From NCBI GenBank assembly GCA_964560495.1, contig CAZLMM010000019.1:18466-82465 (forward strand): a DNA stretch of 64,000 nucleotides, given 5' to 3'. The notes under the pieces are model-generated. The model searched no databases and was not told the origin of the DNA. It saw nothing but the letters and a program-made list of their open reading frames with translations. This document shows positions 53,542-61,927 of the stretch, piece after piece. Both the position numbers and the translations under genes were made by a program. Position 1 is the stretch's first letter, and each line of letters begins with the position of its first letter. The DNA comes from UBA5069 sp964560495. GTDB taxonomy: Bacteria > Chloroflexota > Anaerolineae > Caldilineales > Caldilineaceae.

Positions 53542-56373
53542 ATGATTGCGCAGCAAAATGGAGCAGTATTCACAGCGTCGCCCCACGGGGGTGACCAGAG
53601 AGGGGCCAACGGGAGCGACAGAACGCCGCTTACCCCTTGGCATGTCGCCCCAGTAAGCGCAGAGCAGGCGCGCCCGTCGCTGCACGCAAGAACGGGCGAG
53701 AATCGCAAGCCCCAGCTCGATCAGCCTCTGCTGATCATCGCCAGCGGCGGCAGGGGGCGTGAGATTGCCACCTATGCCAAAGCGACCTTCATCGAGACCC
53801 TTGGCGCCACGCCGGGCAACGTACGCATCGTTGCCTTCGACAGCGCGGCAGACCCCATCACCTGCCTCGAAAGTCGCTCAGGCCGAGTCGTGGAGCTGGA
53901 AGCAGGCCGGGAGTTCTTTCTGCTCGGGCGAGTGCCCCTGGCCGGCATCAAGCGCAACCTGAAAGGGCACACCGAGCTTTGTGATCGATTGGGCAGCGCG
54001 TTGCTGCGCATCTCCAGGGCTAGCATAGAGGGCGGCGCAGCCCAAGAACGTTGTCAAGGGCTGTTGGCGCTCATGTGGAGTGCAAAAACTGTCGATGCCA
54101 TCCTGGGCAATGCAGTGCGCCAGTTAGCTCAACGCAGCGCCAGCATCGAGGGCGAGCTTGACCAACAGGGCGGCATGAATGTGGTTGTCGTTGGCTCCAC
54201 CGCCGGCGGCCAGGGTTCCGGCTCGATCTTCGACCTGACCTATCTGGCGCGCGAACGGCTGGCCGCCTTGGGAGACCTGGGAGAATCCAGCCGGGTCATT
54301 GGCATGTTCGTCCTCCCTGGCGCGCTGGTGGGTGTACAAGGCCCCAACCTTCTGCCCAACACCCACGCCTTCTTCCTCGAACTCGACGCCTTGCAACAGG
54401 GAGCGGGGTTCGAGGCGCGTTACCCAGGCGGCCTGCACATCCAAAGCATGGAGCGCCCCTTCGATTATGTCTACGTTCTGGATGGCGTCGATGAACACGG
54501 CAAGGCGTGGCCGAACCAGGAAGAAGTATGCGCCATGGGCGCGCGGGCGCTCACCATGCTCTTCGGCGGCAGCGTCGGTGCACGGGAAATTTTCAACACC
54601 ATCAACGAGCAAGGCGTCTTGCAGGGCAGCAGCGCCAGCGGTCGCGGCGCCTATCTCTCTACAGCCGGCCAGGCCGTGCTCCGTTTTCCTGCGGTTCAGA
54701 TTCTAGAACGCTGCGCCCGGCGCCAGGCGCGCGCCAGTCTCGCCACACTGCTGACCGCCCCCACTGCCCAGGAAATTGCTGAGCTGTCCATTCAGCAGTT
54801 TGCGCCGACCGCGGTGGATCGCCTGCGCAACAATCAAGACGGCGCGCCCCATCAGGCTCAATTGCATGCGCCGGCCGCCCTACAAAAATCGCCCGCTGAG
54901 GACATTCCCGCCCAGGCGCGCACGCTCACAGCCCACTACATGCAGCGCCGCGTTTTTGGCGACTGCTTCACCGAGATCGGCCATGTCGGGGCTGCATTTC
55001 AGGCTGAAACCCGCGCTCGTCTGGAGGAATATCTGCGTCGGTTGCTCCACAGTGGGCGCTTTCGGCTGGCGCAGACATGGCTCCAGAATGTGCAGACCCA
55101 GCTCGACCGTGAGCTGAGCGGCCTGAGTACAGAAATCGCCAACCTGGCGCAGGCTGTAGAGCGCGGCCAGGTTGCCGTGGACAGCGCATCCAGCAATCTG
55201 GATCAGGCTGCCGGCAGTTTCATCATCTGGCGGCAAAGCCAGGTGCGCAGCAGCCTGGCAGTCTACATCGACGAGGCGGCGAGCCTGGCGCAGCTGCGCA
55301 TCGACCAGCGCGTGCGCCAGCTGGCAGGCGAGTGTCTGCGCACTGCGCAGCAATGGGCAGCGGAGAAGACGCTGCTCGTGAATGCTGTCATCCGCAACAT
55401 GGAGCAGGCCCAGATTGCGCTGACCTCGACCGCAGATGAACTGACGCGTAGTGTTGCCGCCCAGCGCGAAATCGTCTTGGCCGATGACGATCTCATCGAG
55501 CAGCTCTACCACAGCTACTGCGGCCCGGCGGAAAGCGATGGCCAGGCGTTGCTGGGCGCCGGAGGCGACATCTTCCATTGGGCCCAATTGCACCCCAATG
55601 CGCTGGCAGAGGCCGCCTGTGACATCGCCCGCCGCTCCTTTGCGCCCCTGCGCGAGCTCAGCGTCGAGGACATTCTACGCTTGCGCTGGGATGACCGCTC
55701 GGCGCAGCAGTGGATCGAACGGCTGCGCGGGCTGGCGGCCGGCGGTTGGAATCTGGATCGCAGCCTGTTGCCGGGCGGCGGCGCCCAGCTCGCCGCGTTT
55801 CTTACCCTGGGCGCGCCCGACGCGGCTGCCAGCATCTTCGCCGACAGCGGCGTGACCCTGGTCTCGACTCACGACCGCGAGCGCATCATTGCGCTTTCCA
55901 CCGTCTACGGCGCATCCTTCGATACGCTCAAGCCGGCGCGCGCGTGGCAATACGCCTACGATGCCAGCCTGAGCCGCACACCGCTTCATATCTTGCCTCA
56001 ATTCTTGCGCACCAACGAGAATCACGCTACCCATGCCTTCGTGCTGGGAGTTGTCTTCGGGATGGTCTTCAACCAGGCAACCTGGTTCTATTATCGGCCC
56101 GCCGACGGTCTGGCTCAGCCTGTGCGTTTGGGTCAGGGTATCGACAATGTGTTGAGCGACTTTGCCGGACACGCCAATCTCCATGAGGAGATCATGGAGC
56201 GGGTGGAGCAGCGCATCGCCGTGGAGGGCGTGGCCAAAGCCCTGGAGATGCTGGACGCGTATGTGAACACGGCTTCGGGCGGCGACGAAACCACGCAAAA
56301 GTTGCGCCGGGCGGCGCGCGATTATGCCGAAGAATTGCGGCGCAGTCGCCGCATCGTCAAGAGCGAAGGGTGA
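53542..56373 (+). CDS. Tubulin-like GTPase-domain protein
   Basis: 943 residues; AGAAAGGAAA precedes the ATG at 53542, 20 bases after the VWA gene. After a variable ~60-residue start, the fold begins QPLLIIASGGRGREIATYAK, then RIVAFDSAAD, and the tubulin/FtsZ-type nucleotide signature VVVVGSTAGGQGSGSIFDL (AGGQGSGS, residues 221-228, for GGGTGSG). LPGALVGVQGPNLLPNTHAF and the loop regions continue the fold to ~450. The second half is long and helical, with coiled-coil-like stretches (~560-700). This matches the bacterial Tubulin_2-like group rather than FtsZ. Role unknown; polymerisation is inference. Ends at the next gene (start 6 bases on). Confidence 0.85.
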   Translation: MIAQQNGAVFTASPHGGDQRGANGSDRTPLTPWHVAPVSAEQARPSLHARTGENRKPQLDQPLLIIASGGRGREIATYAKATFIETLGATPGNVRIVAFDSAADPITCLESRSGRVVELEAGREFFLLGRVPLAGIKRNLKGHTELCDRLGSALLRISRASIEGGAAQERCQGLLALMWSAKTVDAILGNAVRQLAQRSASIEGELDQQGGMNVVVVGSTAGGQGSGSIFDLTYLARERLAALGDLGESSRVIGMFVLPGALVGVQGPNLLPNTHAFFLELDALQQGAGFEARYPGGLHIQSMERPFDYVYVLDGVDEHGKAWPNQEEVCAMGARALTMLFGGSVGAREIFNTINEQGVLQGSSASGRGAYLSTAGQAVLRFPAVQILERCARRQARASLATLLTAPTAQEIAELSIQQFAPTAVDRLRNNQDGAPHQAQLHAPAALQKSPAEDIPAQARTLTAHYMQRRVFGDCFTEIGHVGAAFQAETRARLEEYLRRLLHSGRFRLAQTWLQNVQTQLDRELSGLSTEIANLAQAVERGQVAVDSASSNLDQAAGSFIIWRQSQVRSSLAVYIDEAASLAQLRIDQRVRQLAGECLRTAQQWAAEKTLLVNAVIRNMEQAQIALTSTADELTRSVAAQREIVLADDDLIEQLYHSYCGPAESDGQALLGAGGDIFHWAQLHPNALAEAACDIARRSFAPLRELSVEDILRLRWDDRSAQQWIERLRGLAAGGWNLDRSLLPGGGAQLAAFLTLGAPDAAASIFADSGVTLVSTHDRERIIALSTVYGASFDTLKPARAWQYAYDASLSRTPLHILPQFLRTNENHATHAFVLGVVFGMVFNQATWFYYRPADGLAQPVRLGQGIDNVLSDFAGHANLHEEIMERVEQRIAVEGVAKALEMLDAYVNTASGGDETTQKLRRAARDYAEELRRSRRIVKSEG

Positions 56374-56378
56374 CGCCG

Positions 56379-58412
56379 ATGAACACGCCAATCCACACAC
56401 GACCTATGTCACGGCGCATCAACCGCGCCATGGTGCTCACGCTGGGCGATGGAGCGCAATCCGTCGCCCAGCAGACCGCTGCGCTGAGCCGGACCACAGT
56501 GGCCGACTGTCTGCCCCTGGCCGTCGTTCCGCTTTCGCCCGACAGCGATCCCCCAGCAAGGGATGTTTCCGAAGAGCTGACGCAGCGTCTCACAGCGGCG
56601 TGCGACGCTCTGGCCGACGCAGGGCTGGCCGACAGACTGCGTCAGCAAGGACTCAGTATCGCCTTCGAGGACGATCTGCACGTTTGGCTGCTCGCCGATC
56701 TGAATGACGAGCAGGTCGAATCTGAAAGCGCCCTGACTGGCCTGCGCCTCTTGGAAGAAATCGCCTGGCGACGGGGGCGCATGACTGTGATTCCCCACCT
56801 GCTGCTGTTGGTAGAACCGGAATTTCAGGATCGGCTGGAAGATTGGGCTGGCGAACTGGCGCGCCGCTGCAGCAACCAGGTCTTTCTGGCCAGCGCCATC
56901 AACCTGCACCATCTGCGGCTGAGCGCAGCGTGCTGGCAGGACAACGCGTCCGCAGCATTGACGCTGTTGCTGTGGTCACACATGCCCAGCCACAGCAGCC
57001 TGGCTCAATCGGCTGCCAGCGGGGCGAGCTTCTGTGCGTTGGGCGCAGCATTGTGGCCGGCGCCGCGCGCTCTGCTGCGCCGCTGGTGCGAACATTGGTG
57101 GATTGGGCTGCTGATTCGACGGCTGCAAGCCGGTCGTCTGGCCGAGACGAACAACCCGACCCAGAGCATGGTGAATGACCTGAAGCTGCATGAAGCGGAG
57201 CTTTCAGCCGCGACGCCGCCCGCCCTTGCCGCCGAGTCGGCGAGAAACTGGCGGCCCGCCTGGGGCCATCTACCCACCGCCGGCAATGATTTGTTGAGTC
57301 GCGCCAACCGTCGCAACGAACTACGCTGCCAGGAGCACGAGCGGGCGCGACTGGCCTGGCTGGATGCCCGCCTCTCCCAGTGGGCGGAATCACTGAGACG
57401 GCGCGCCGCCGACTATCTCGCACCCTGCCAACGTTGGCCTCTGCCGGCCCTGTGGCGGGTGGAACTGGATGATTTATGTCAACGGCTGCAAACAGAGTGC
57501 GCCCGGGTGGATGCAGAATTGGATGCAGCGGGTCAACGGCTGGCGGCAGCCGAAAGCACCCTGGCCCGTGAGACGCAGGCGCTGGACAGGCTGTGTCGCT
57601 CCTTCCCGGTCAACTCGTTGCGTGGCCTGCTGGCGTTGATGTTCCAGCCGTGGCGCTGGCCGTTCTGGGCCTGGCGCTATTCGACGACGCTGCCCAGGCA
57701 AGCGCAACGGACGCTGGATGTGTTGGCGATGCGCAATCAGCGCGCCAGAACCGAGGCGAATCTGCACACATTGCGTCAGCTTGGCCTGGCCGCAGCTCAA
57801 GATGCGCGCCTGCAAAGCAGCCAGCTCGACGCGCTGTACAGGCTGCTGGCAGAGATGCTCAGCCTCATCGAGCCGGTTCTGGCCCGAACGATGGCGCAGA
57901 CACGTTCGCCCTGGACGGCGCAGCGGCTGGAAAGAGTGTCTCCCGCCATCGACACCGAGCTGGCTCTTGCGCTTTTCGAGCATTGGCCGCTGAGCAAGTG
58001 GGGCGTTGACGCCGCTGCGGACGCGCTGGAGCGTGCAATCTCGCACGTGGGACTCAGCCTGGCGCAGATGGATGCGGCCTGCGCGAGCGAACTCCTGGCT
58101 CTTGCCTTTGCGCCAACAATATTGGTCGCAGATGAGGAAGCCCAGTCTGTGGGTGATTGGTTGACGGGTTTCTATCGAGACGCCGCGCCGCTGTGGCCGG
58201 TGGGTGAAGACCAGCACGCAGCCTATGGTGAATGTTGGTTCTTTGCGCCAGAGCCGATGAATAATGGCGCATTCGACCGGCTCTCCCACCCAGGACGCGA
58301 TGACATGCGCGCCTGGGCTGCTGGCCAGCCCGACCTGATGACAGCGGAAGGCGCGACAGACGCGGTGGCTATCCTGCGCTGGACGCGAGTCGATCACTAT
58401 TCCGAGCCATGA
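56379..58412 (+). CDS. Uncharacterised helical protein of the tubulin-like/VWA cluster
   Basis: 677 residues from ATG 56379 (GAAGGGTG upstream); GTG 56370 overlapping the previous stop is possible. Family not recognised. N-terminal ~190 residues contain short hydrophobic strands (LPLAVVPLSP, DDLHVWLLADLND, MTVIPHLLLLVEPEFQD, SNQVFLASAINLHHLRL) that look like an alpha/beta, possibly nucleotide-binding or GTPase-like fold without a P-loop. The rest is Leu/Ala/Arg rich and helical, including a coiled coil (ELDAAGQRLAAAESTLAR) and a hydrophobic segment (LLALMFQPWRWPFWAWRY) that could touch the membrane. Position between the tubulin-like and DUF697-type genes suggests one complex. Confidence 0.7.
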   Translation: MNTPIHTRPMSRRINRAMVLTLGDGAQSVAQQTAALSRTTVADCLPLAVVPLSPDSDPPARDVSEELTQRLTAACDALADAGLADRLRQQGLSIAFEDDLHVWLLADLNDEQVESESALTGLRLLEEIAWRRGRMTVIPHLLLLVEPEFQDRLEDWAGELARRCSNQVFLASAINLHHLRLSAACWQDNASAALTLLLWSHMPSHSSLAQSAASGASFCALGAALWPAPRALLRRWCEHWWIGLLIRRLQAGRLAETNNPTQSMVNDLKLHEAELSAATPPALAAESARNWRPAWGHLPTAGNDLLSRANRRNELRCQEHERARLAWLDARLSQWAESLRRRAADYLAPCQRWPLPALWRVELDDLCQRLQTECARVDAELDAAGQRLAAAESTLARETQALDRLCRSFPVNSLRGLLALMFQPWRWPFWAWRYSTTLPRQAQRTLDVLAMRNQRARTEANLHTLRQLGLAAAQDARLQSSQLDALYRLLAEMLSLIEPVLARTMAQTRSPWTAQRLERVSPAIDTELALALFEHWPLSKWGVDAAADALERAISHVGLSLAQMDAACASELLALAFAPTILVADEEAQSVGDWLTGFYRDAAPLWPVGEDQHAAYGECWFFAPEPMNNGAFDRLSHPGRDDMRAWAAGQPDLMTAEGATDAVAILRWTRVDHYSEP

Positions 58413-58449
58413 GCGTCAGCGCATGGACGCGCCGATGTTGATCACGCGC

Positions 58450-58477
58450 ACGAGTACGAGTACGAGCACGAGTACGA
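58450..58477 (+). repeat. ACGAGT/C hexamer array before the DUF697-type gene
   Basis: About 4.7 units of ACGAGT or ACGAGC, ending immediately before the ribosome binding site (GAAGGG) of the gene starting at 58490. A similar array lies in the same position before cas2 (62508-62541). Confidence 0.85.
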
Positions 58478-58489
58478 AAGAAGGGACAA

Positions 58490-59773
58490 ATGATGAACAA
58501 TCGGTGGCTGAAATCTTTATCCGAGAAATTGAACAGTGTGGGAGATATCGACGCTCCCCACGCACCCACTTCCTCTATCTGGCGCGGGCTGGCCGGCCAC
58601 AGCCCCGAGATGGCCGATGTGCAAGAGGAAGTCGCCGCAGACCAGATGGGCCGGGTGGCGTTGGTGAGCCGGGTCAGCGAGGAGAATCCGGCGTTGCTGG
58701 CTCGACTGCGCGGGGATGCTCCCGTGACGCCCGAAGGCGTTATCGACTACGAGGGTTTCTTCACCCTGGTGCACCTGGGCGCAACCCAGGCAGAGCCGAA
58801 CGGCGATGGCGCAGATTGGGTCATGCCCTTGCCGGGTGAGGATGCGATCCAAGCCGACGCCCACCCAGTCGATCTGTTGGCGCATCTGACCGAAGCCGAT
58901 CTCTTGCTTTACGTGGTGCGGGCCGAGGACGATTGGGACAACGCCGACGCCCAGTGGACGGGCCGGCTGCGGGCTGCCCATGCGCCCTTGCTGCCGGTGT
59001 TGACCTGTGGGCAGGACGCCAACAGCACGAGGCTAAACGACCTGTGCGCCCGGCTGCGCGCCCGCATGGGGGTGCGCCCGGTCATTGTGCGCCGCTCGCC
59101 TGAACAGTTGCAGGAAGAAGAGACGCCGCCCGATCTGCTGGAGCTGGTGGAGCGCATGTTGTCCTTGCGTCCTCGCCTGGCGATTCCCCTGGCCCAGGAA
59201 TCGCCGGCCTGCCGGGCGTTCATCGCCCGCCGGGTCATCCGCACCGGCGCATGGATGTCGGGTCTGCTAGGTCTGGAGCCGATCCCCATCCTGGACTTGC
59301 CGCTCCATGTGGCGGTGCAATGGAAGGTGGCGCTGCAACTGGCTGCCATTTACGGCCGACCCGGGCTGGATGTACGCAGCCGAGAAATGATGAGCACGCT
59401 TTTGGTCAGCGCCAGTGTGCGCTATGTTGCGCAGCAGCTCATCAAGCTCATTCCTGTCATTGGCTGGCTGCTCAGCGGGCTGTTGAGCGGGGTGAGCACC
59501 TGGCTGTTGGGGTCGGCCCTGGCGCGCTACTACGAGGAGGAGCGTCTGCTGGCAACGCCTGATCTCGGGTTGAGTGACCTGAAGGAACGCATTGCGCCTC
59601 GCCTGGCCGCGGTTCATTGGCCCCGGGGCGTCGGGGCGCGCTTGCCCTGGCCGCAGAGGGCAACGACGAGCAGGAACGGCAGCCTGGGTGAGGGGGAGAA
59701 GGAAGACGAGGGCGAAGAGGAGGAGTTGGGTCAGCGCTCAATCACACCAATCACAGCCCAGGAGGGGGAATGA
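58490..59773 (+). CDS. DUF697-type protein with degenerate GTPase domain
   Basis: 427 residues; AAGAAGGG precedes ATG 58490. The N-terminal ~200 residues keep the outline of an Era/YcjX-type G domain, but the P-loop place reads GRVALVSRVSEENPALLARL (residues 54-73), without GxxxxGK(S/T), so nucleotide binding is doubtful. Strands ADLLLYVVRAEDDWDNAD and APLLPVLTCGQDAN mark the G3-G4 area. From ~255, SGLLGLEPIPILDLPLHVAV and VQWKVALQLAAIYGRPG, with helices IKLIPVIGWLLSGLLSGV, match DUF697 membrane-associated domains. The C-terminus is an acidic tail. Its stop codon overlaps the ATG of the reverse transcriptase gene, tying the two together in translation. Confidence 0.78.
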   Translation: MMNNRWLKSLSEKLNSVGDIDAPHAPTSSIWRGLAGHSPEMADVQEEVAADQMGRVALVSRVSEENPALLARLRGDAPVTPEGVIDYEGFFTLVHLGATQAEPNGDGADWVMPLPGEDAIQADAHPVDLLAHLTEADLLLYVVRAEDDWDNADAQWTGRLRAAHAPLLPVLTCGQDANSTRLNDLCARLRARMGVRPVIVRRSPEQLQEEETPPDLLELVERMLSLRPRLAIPLAQESPACRAFIARRVIRTGAWMSGLLGLEPIPILDLPLHVAVQWKVALQLAAIYGRPGLDVRSREMMSTLLVSASVRYVAQQLIKLIPVIGWLLSGLLSGVSTWLLGSALARYYEEERLLATPDLGLSDLKERIAPRLAAVHWPRGVGARLPWPQRATTSRNGSLGEGEKEDEGEEEELGQRSITPITAQEGE

Positions 59774-60744
59774 TGGCTTGGTGGCGGCGAAGAGTGCGCA
59801 GCGAGCAGGCGGCGGCAGATTCTGCCGCCGCTCCCACCCCTGCGCCGGTCAGAAGCCAGGCGGCGCTCCCGCCAGTCCAGGCAGGGCCGCTGCGCTGCCG
59901 ACCTGGCGAGGAATGGTTCACGCCCGAGTCGTTGCGTCGCGCCTGGCTGGCTATCAAGCGGGCTGGCGGCGGCGCCGGCGTCGATGGCGTGACGTTGGAG
60001 CTCTTTGCCAGCCGCCTGGACAAGGAGCTGGAAACGCTGCGTCTGGAACTGGCGGGTGGGCGCTATCGACCGCGCCCCCTGCGCCAGGTGCTCATTCCTA
60101 AAAGCAATGGCGGGCTGCGACCCCTGGTGTTATGGGCGCTGCGCGACCGCATCGCCCAGCGCGCGCTCCACGACATCCTGGCGCCCTGTTTCGAGCCGCT
60201 CTTTCTGCCGTGCAGTTTTGGCTTTCGGCCAGGGCTGGGCGTGGAAGATGCAGTGCGCCAGGTGGAGCGCCACCGGGATGATCATCTGCGCTGGGTGGTG
60301 CATGGCGATGTGCGTTCCTGTTTCGACGAACTGGACAGTCGGCGTCTGCTGCGGCTGATTCAGCGACGGGTGCACGATCCCCTGTTGGTGGGCTATGTGC
60401 GCATGTGGCTGCATGCACGCTTACTCAACAGCGCAGATGGTTTGCCCAAGGAGGCCGGCGCCAGTCAGGGCAGCGTCCTGTCGCCGCTGCTGGCCAATAT
60501 CTATCTCCACGACTTTGACCAGCGCCTGACGCGCCAGCAGCTCGCCCTGGTGCGCTACGCCGACGATTTCGTCATCTGTTGCCGTCGCCGCGCCGATGCT
60601 GCCCAGGCGTTGACTGCAGCCCAAGAGAGCCTGACGGCCATTGGGCTGGCTATGAGCGAGCGCAAGACGGCAGTCAACCATTTCGACGCCGGCTTCGAGT
60701 GGCTGGGCTATTTTTTCGTCAGAGGAGAGTGTTATCGGTTGTAG
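59770..60744 (+). CDS. CRISPR-associated stand-alone reverse transcriptase
   Basis: 324 residues. Motifs of a group II intron-like RT: AGGGAGVDGVTLE (RT1), LRQVLIPKSNGGLRPLVLWA (RT2), HGDVRSCFDELD with catalytic Asp180 (RT3/A), GASQGSVLSPLLANIYLHDF (RT4/B), VRYADDFVICC with YADD at 263-266 (RT5/C), GLAMSERKT (RT6) and FEWLGYFF (RT7). It stops just after RT7, so the thumb/domain X, DNA-binding and endonuclease parts of intron RTs are absent. A Pro/Ala-rich ~45-residue start replaces RT0. ATG 59770 overlaps the upstream gene by four bases and cas1 follows after 107 bases. By analogy with RT-Cas1 systems it may let spacers be taken from RNA. Confidence 0.9.
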   Translation: MMAWWRRRVRSEQAAADSAAAPTPAPVRSQAALPPVQAGPLRCRPGEEWFTPESLRRAWLAIKRAGGGAGVDGVTLELFASRLDKELETLRLELAGGRYRPRPLRQVLIPKSNGGLRPLVLWALRDRIAQRALHDILAPCFEPLFLPCSFGFRPGLGVEDAVRQVERHRDDHLRWVVHGDVRSCFDELDSRRLLRLIQRRVHDPLLVGYVRMWLHARLLNSADGLPKEAGASQGSVLSPLLANIYLHDFDQRLTRQQLALVRYADDFVICCRRRADAAQALTAAQESLTAIGLAMSERKTAVNHFDAGFEWLGYFFVRGECYRL

Positions 60745-60771
60745 TGGGATGGAGAATGAAAAGTGAGGAAC

Positions 60772-60832
60772 GGTTAATGGTTAATGAAGCAATGCGCCGT
60801 CAGTTCGTAAACCGTAATTCGTAAACGGTAAA
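60772..60832. repeat. Degenerate heptamer repeats between RT and cas1
   Basis: GGTTAATGGTTAATG at 60772-60786 and TTCGTAAACCGTAATTCGTA plus ..AACGGTAAA at 60804-60832. Related sequence, in opposite orientation, occurs at 62921-62948 after cas2. Confidence 0.65.
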
Positions 60833-60851
60833 GAGTTGAAGGGAGTCGTCG

Positions 60852-61880
60852 ATGACAATCTTACACATCCGCGAACAGGGCGCATTGGTGCGCCGGAGCG
60901 GAGAACAGATTCGGGTGACGCAGCACGTTGGGCAACCGCGGCAGATGAAAACGCTGGCGCAGACGCCGGTGCATGAGGTGGAGCAGCTTGTGCTCTATGG
61001 CAATGTACAGATCACGGCCCAGGCGGTGGCCTTGTTGTTGGAGCAAGATGTGGATGTGGTCTTTATGAGCCAGTTTGGGCGCTTTCGCGGCAGGCTGACC
61101 AAGAACGCTTCCAAGTTTGCCCGTCTGCGTCACGCCCAGTTGCGTCTTTCCGGCGATGATGCACGTTCGCTGGCGACGGCCAGGCGTATCGTGCAGGCCA
61201 AGCTGGCGAATCAGGCGCAGCTATTACAGGCGACGGCCCTGGACGCTGGCGCGTTTGCGGCGGTGCAACTGAACGCCAGCGCTCAGGGCATCGACCAGAT
61301 GCGGCGGGAATGCGTGCGAGCGACCACGTTGGACGCGCTGCGCGGTTTCGAGGGCAAAGCGGGCGTCTATTACTTTGGCGGCATTCGGGCGCTGTTGCCG
61401 GCCAACTGGTCGTTCCATGGGCGCAACTATCGCCCGGCGCCAGACCCCTTCAATGCACTCTTGAGCTTTGGCTATTCCCAACTCCAGCGAGACGTGACGG
61501 CCGCAGCGGAACTGGTGGGGCTGGACCCTTTCCTGGGCTGCTTTCATGCCATGACCTATGACCGCCCGTCGCTGACGCTGGATTTGATGGAGGAGTTTCG
61601 CCCGCTGGCGGTGGATGGAGTCATGCTGCCCCTGGCCTTGACCGGGAAGATTAAACCCACGGACTTCACCTTTACCGGTGCGACGGAACGACCGGTTGAA
61701 TTGGGCGACAGATTGATCTCAGCGGCCATCAAGGCCTATGAGGAACGTATGCAGCATGTCGTGCTCCATTCGCCCAGCGGCAATCAGGAGCGATTGCGGC
61801 GTTGTATTGAGCTGCAGGCGCGCATCTTTGCCAGAATGGTCATGGGCGAGCGCAACGAATATGAGGGGTTGACGGTGTAG
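60852..61880 (+). CDS. cas1: CRISPR integrase Cas1
   Basis: 342 residues, normal length; GGGAG lies about eight bases before ATG 60852. N-terminal beta domain ~1-85 (HEVEQLVLYGNVQITAQAV, DVVFMSQFGRFRG) and the helical catalytic domain with metal ligands Glu167 in RGFEGKAGVYYFG, His232 in GCFHAMTYDRPSLTLDL and Asp244/Glu247 in DLMEEFRPL. All catalytic residues are present. Cas1 with Cas2 integrates new spacers. The subtype cannot be set without an effector; RT-linked Cas1 are mostly found in type III and related systems. Not fused to the RT, unlike many RT-Cas1 proteins. Confidence 0.95.
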   Translation: MTILHIREQGALVRRSGEQIRVTQHVGQPRQMKTLAQTPVHEVEQLVLYGNVQITAQAVALLLEQDVDVVFMSQFGRFRGRLTKNASKFARLRHAQLRLSGDDARSLATARRIVQAKLANQAQLLQATALDAGAFAAVQLNASAQGIDQMRRECVRATTLDALRGFEGKAGVYYFGGIRALLPANWSFHGRNYRPAPDPFNALLSFGYSQLQRDVTAAAELVGLDPFLGCFHAMTYDRPSLTLDLMEEFRPLAVDGVMLPLALTGKIKPTDFTFTGATERPVELGDRLISAAIKAYEERMQHVVLHSPSGNQERLRRCIELQARIFARMVMGERNEYEGLTV

Positions 61881-61895
61881 CTGCAGCAAAGGTGA

Positions 61896-61913
61896 GACAG
61901 GATGACAGGATTT
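61896..61913. repeat. 18-bp dispersed repeat, copy 2
   Basis: Exact copy of 15355-15372. It lies in the first codons of the longest open frame of the RNase H gene, which argues that the true start is further downstream. Confidence 0.6.
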
Positions 61914-61927
61914 GCAGGATGGTTCGG

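Noticed and set aside
59770..60744. Group II intron maturase, retron or diversity-generating RT
   Set aside because: No domain X or endonuclease, no recognisable intron or msr-msd RNA, no template/variable repeat pair seen, and cas1 follows directly.
61892..61927. Longer start for the RNase H gene
   Set aside because: These codons come from an 18-bp dispersed repeat also found at 15355-15372; a later ATG has a site.
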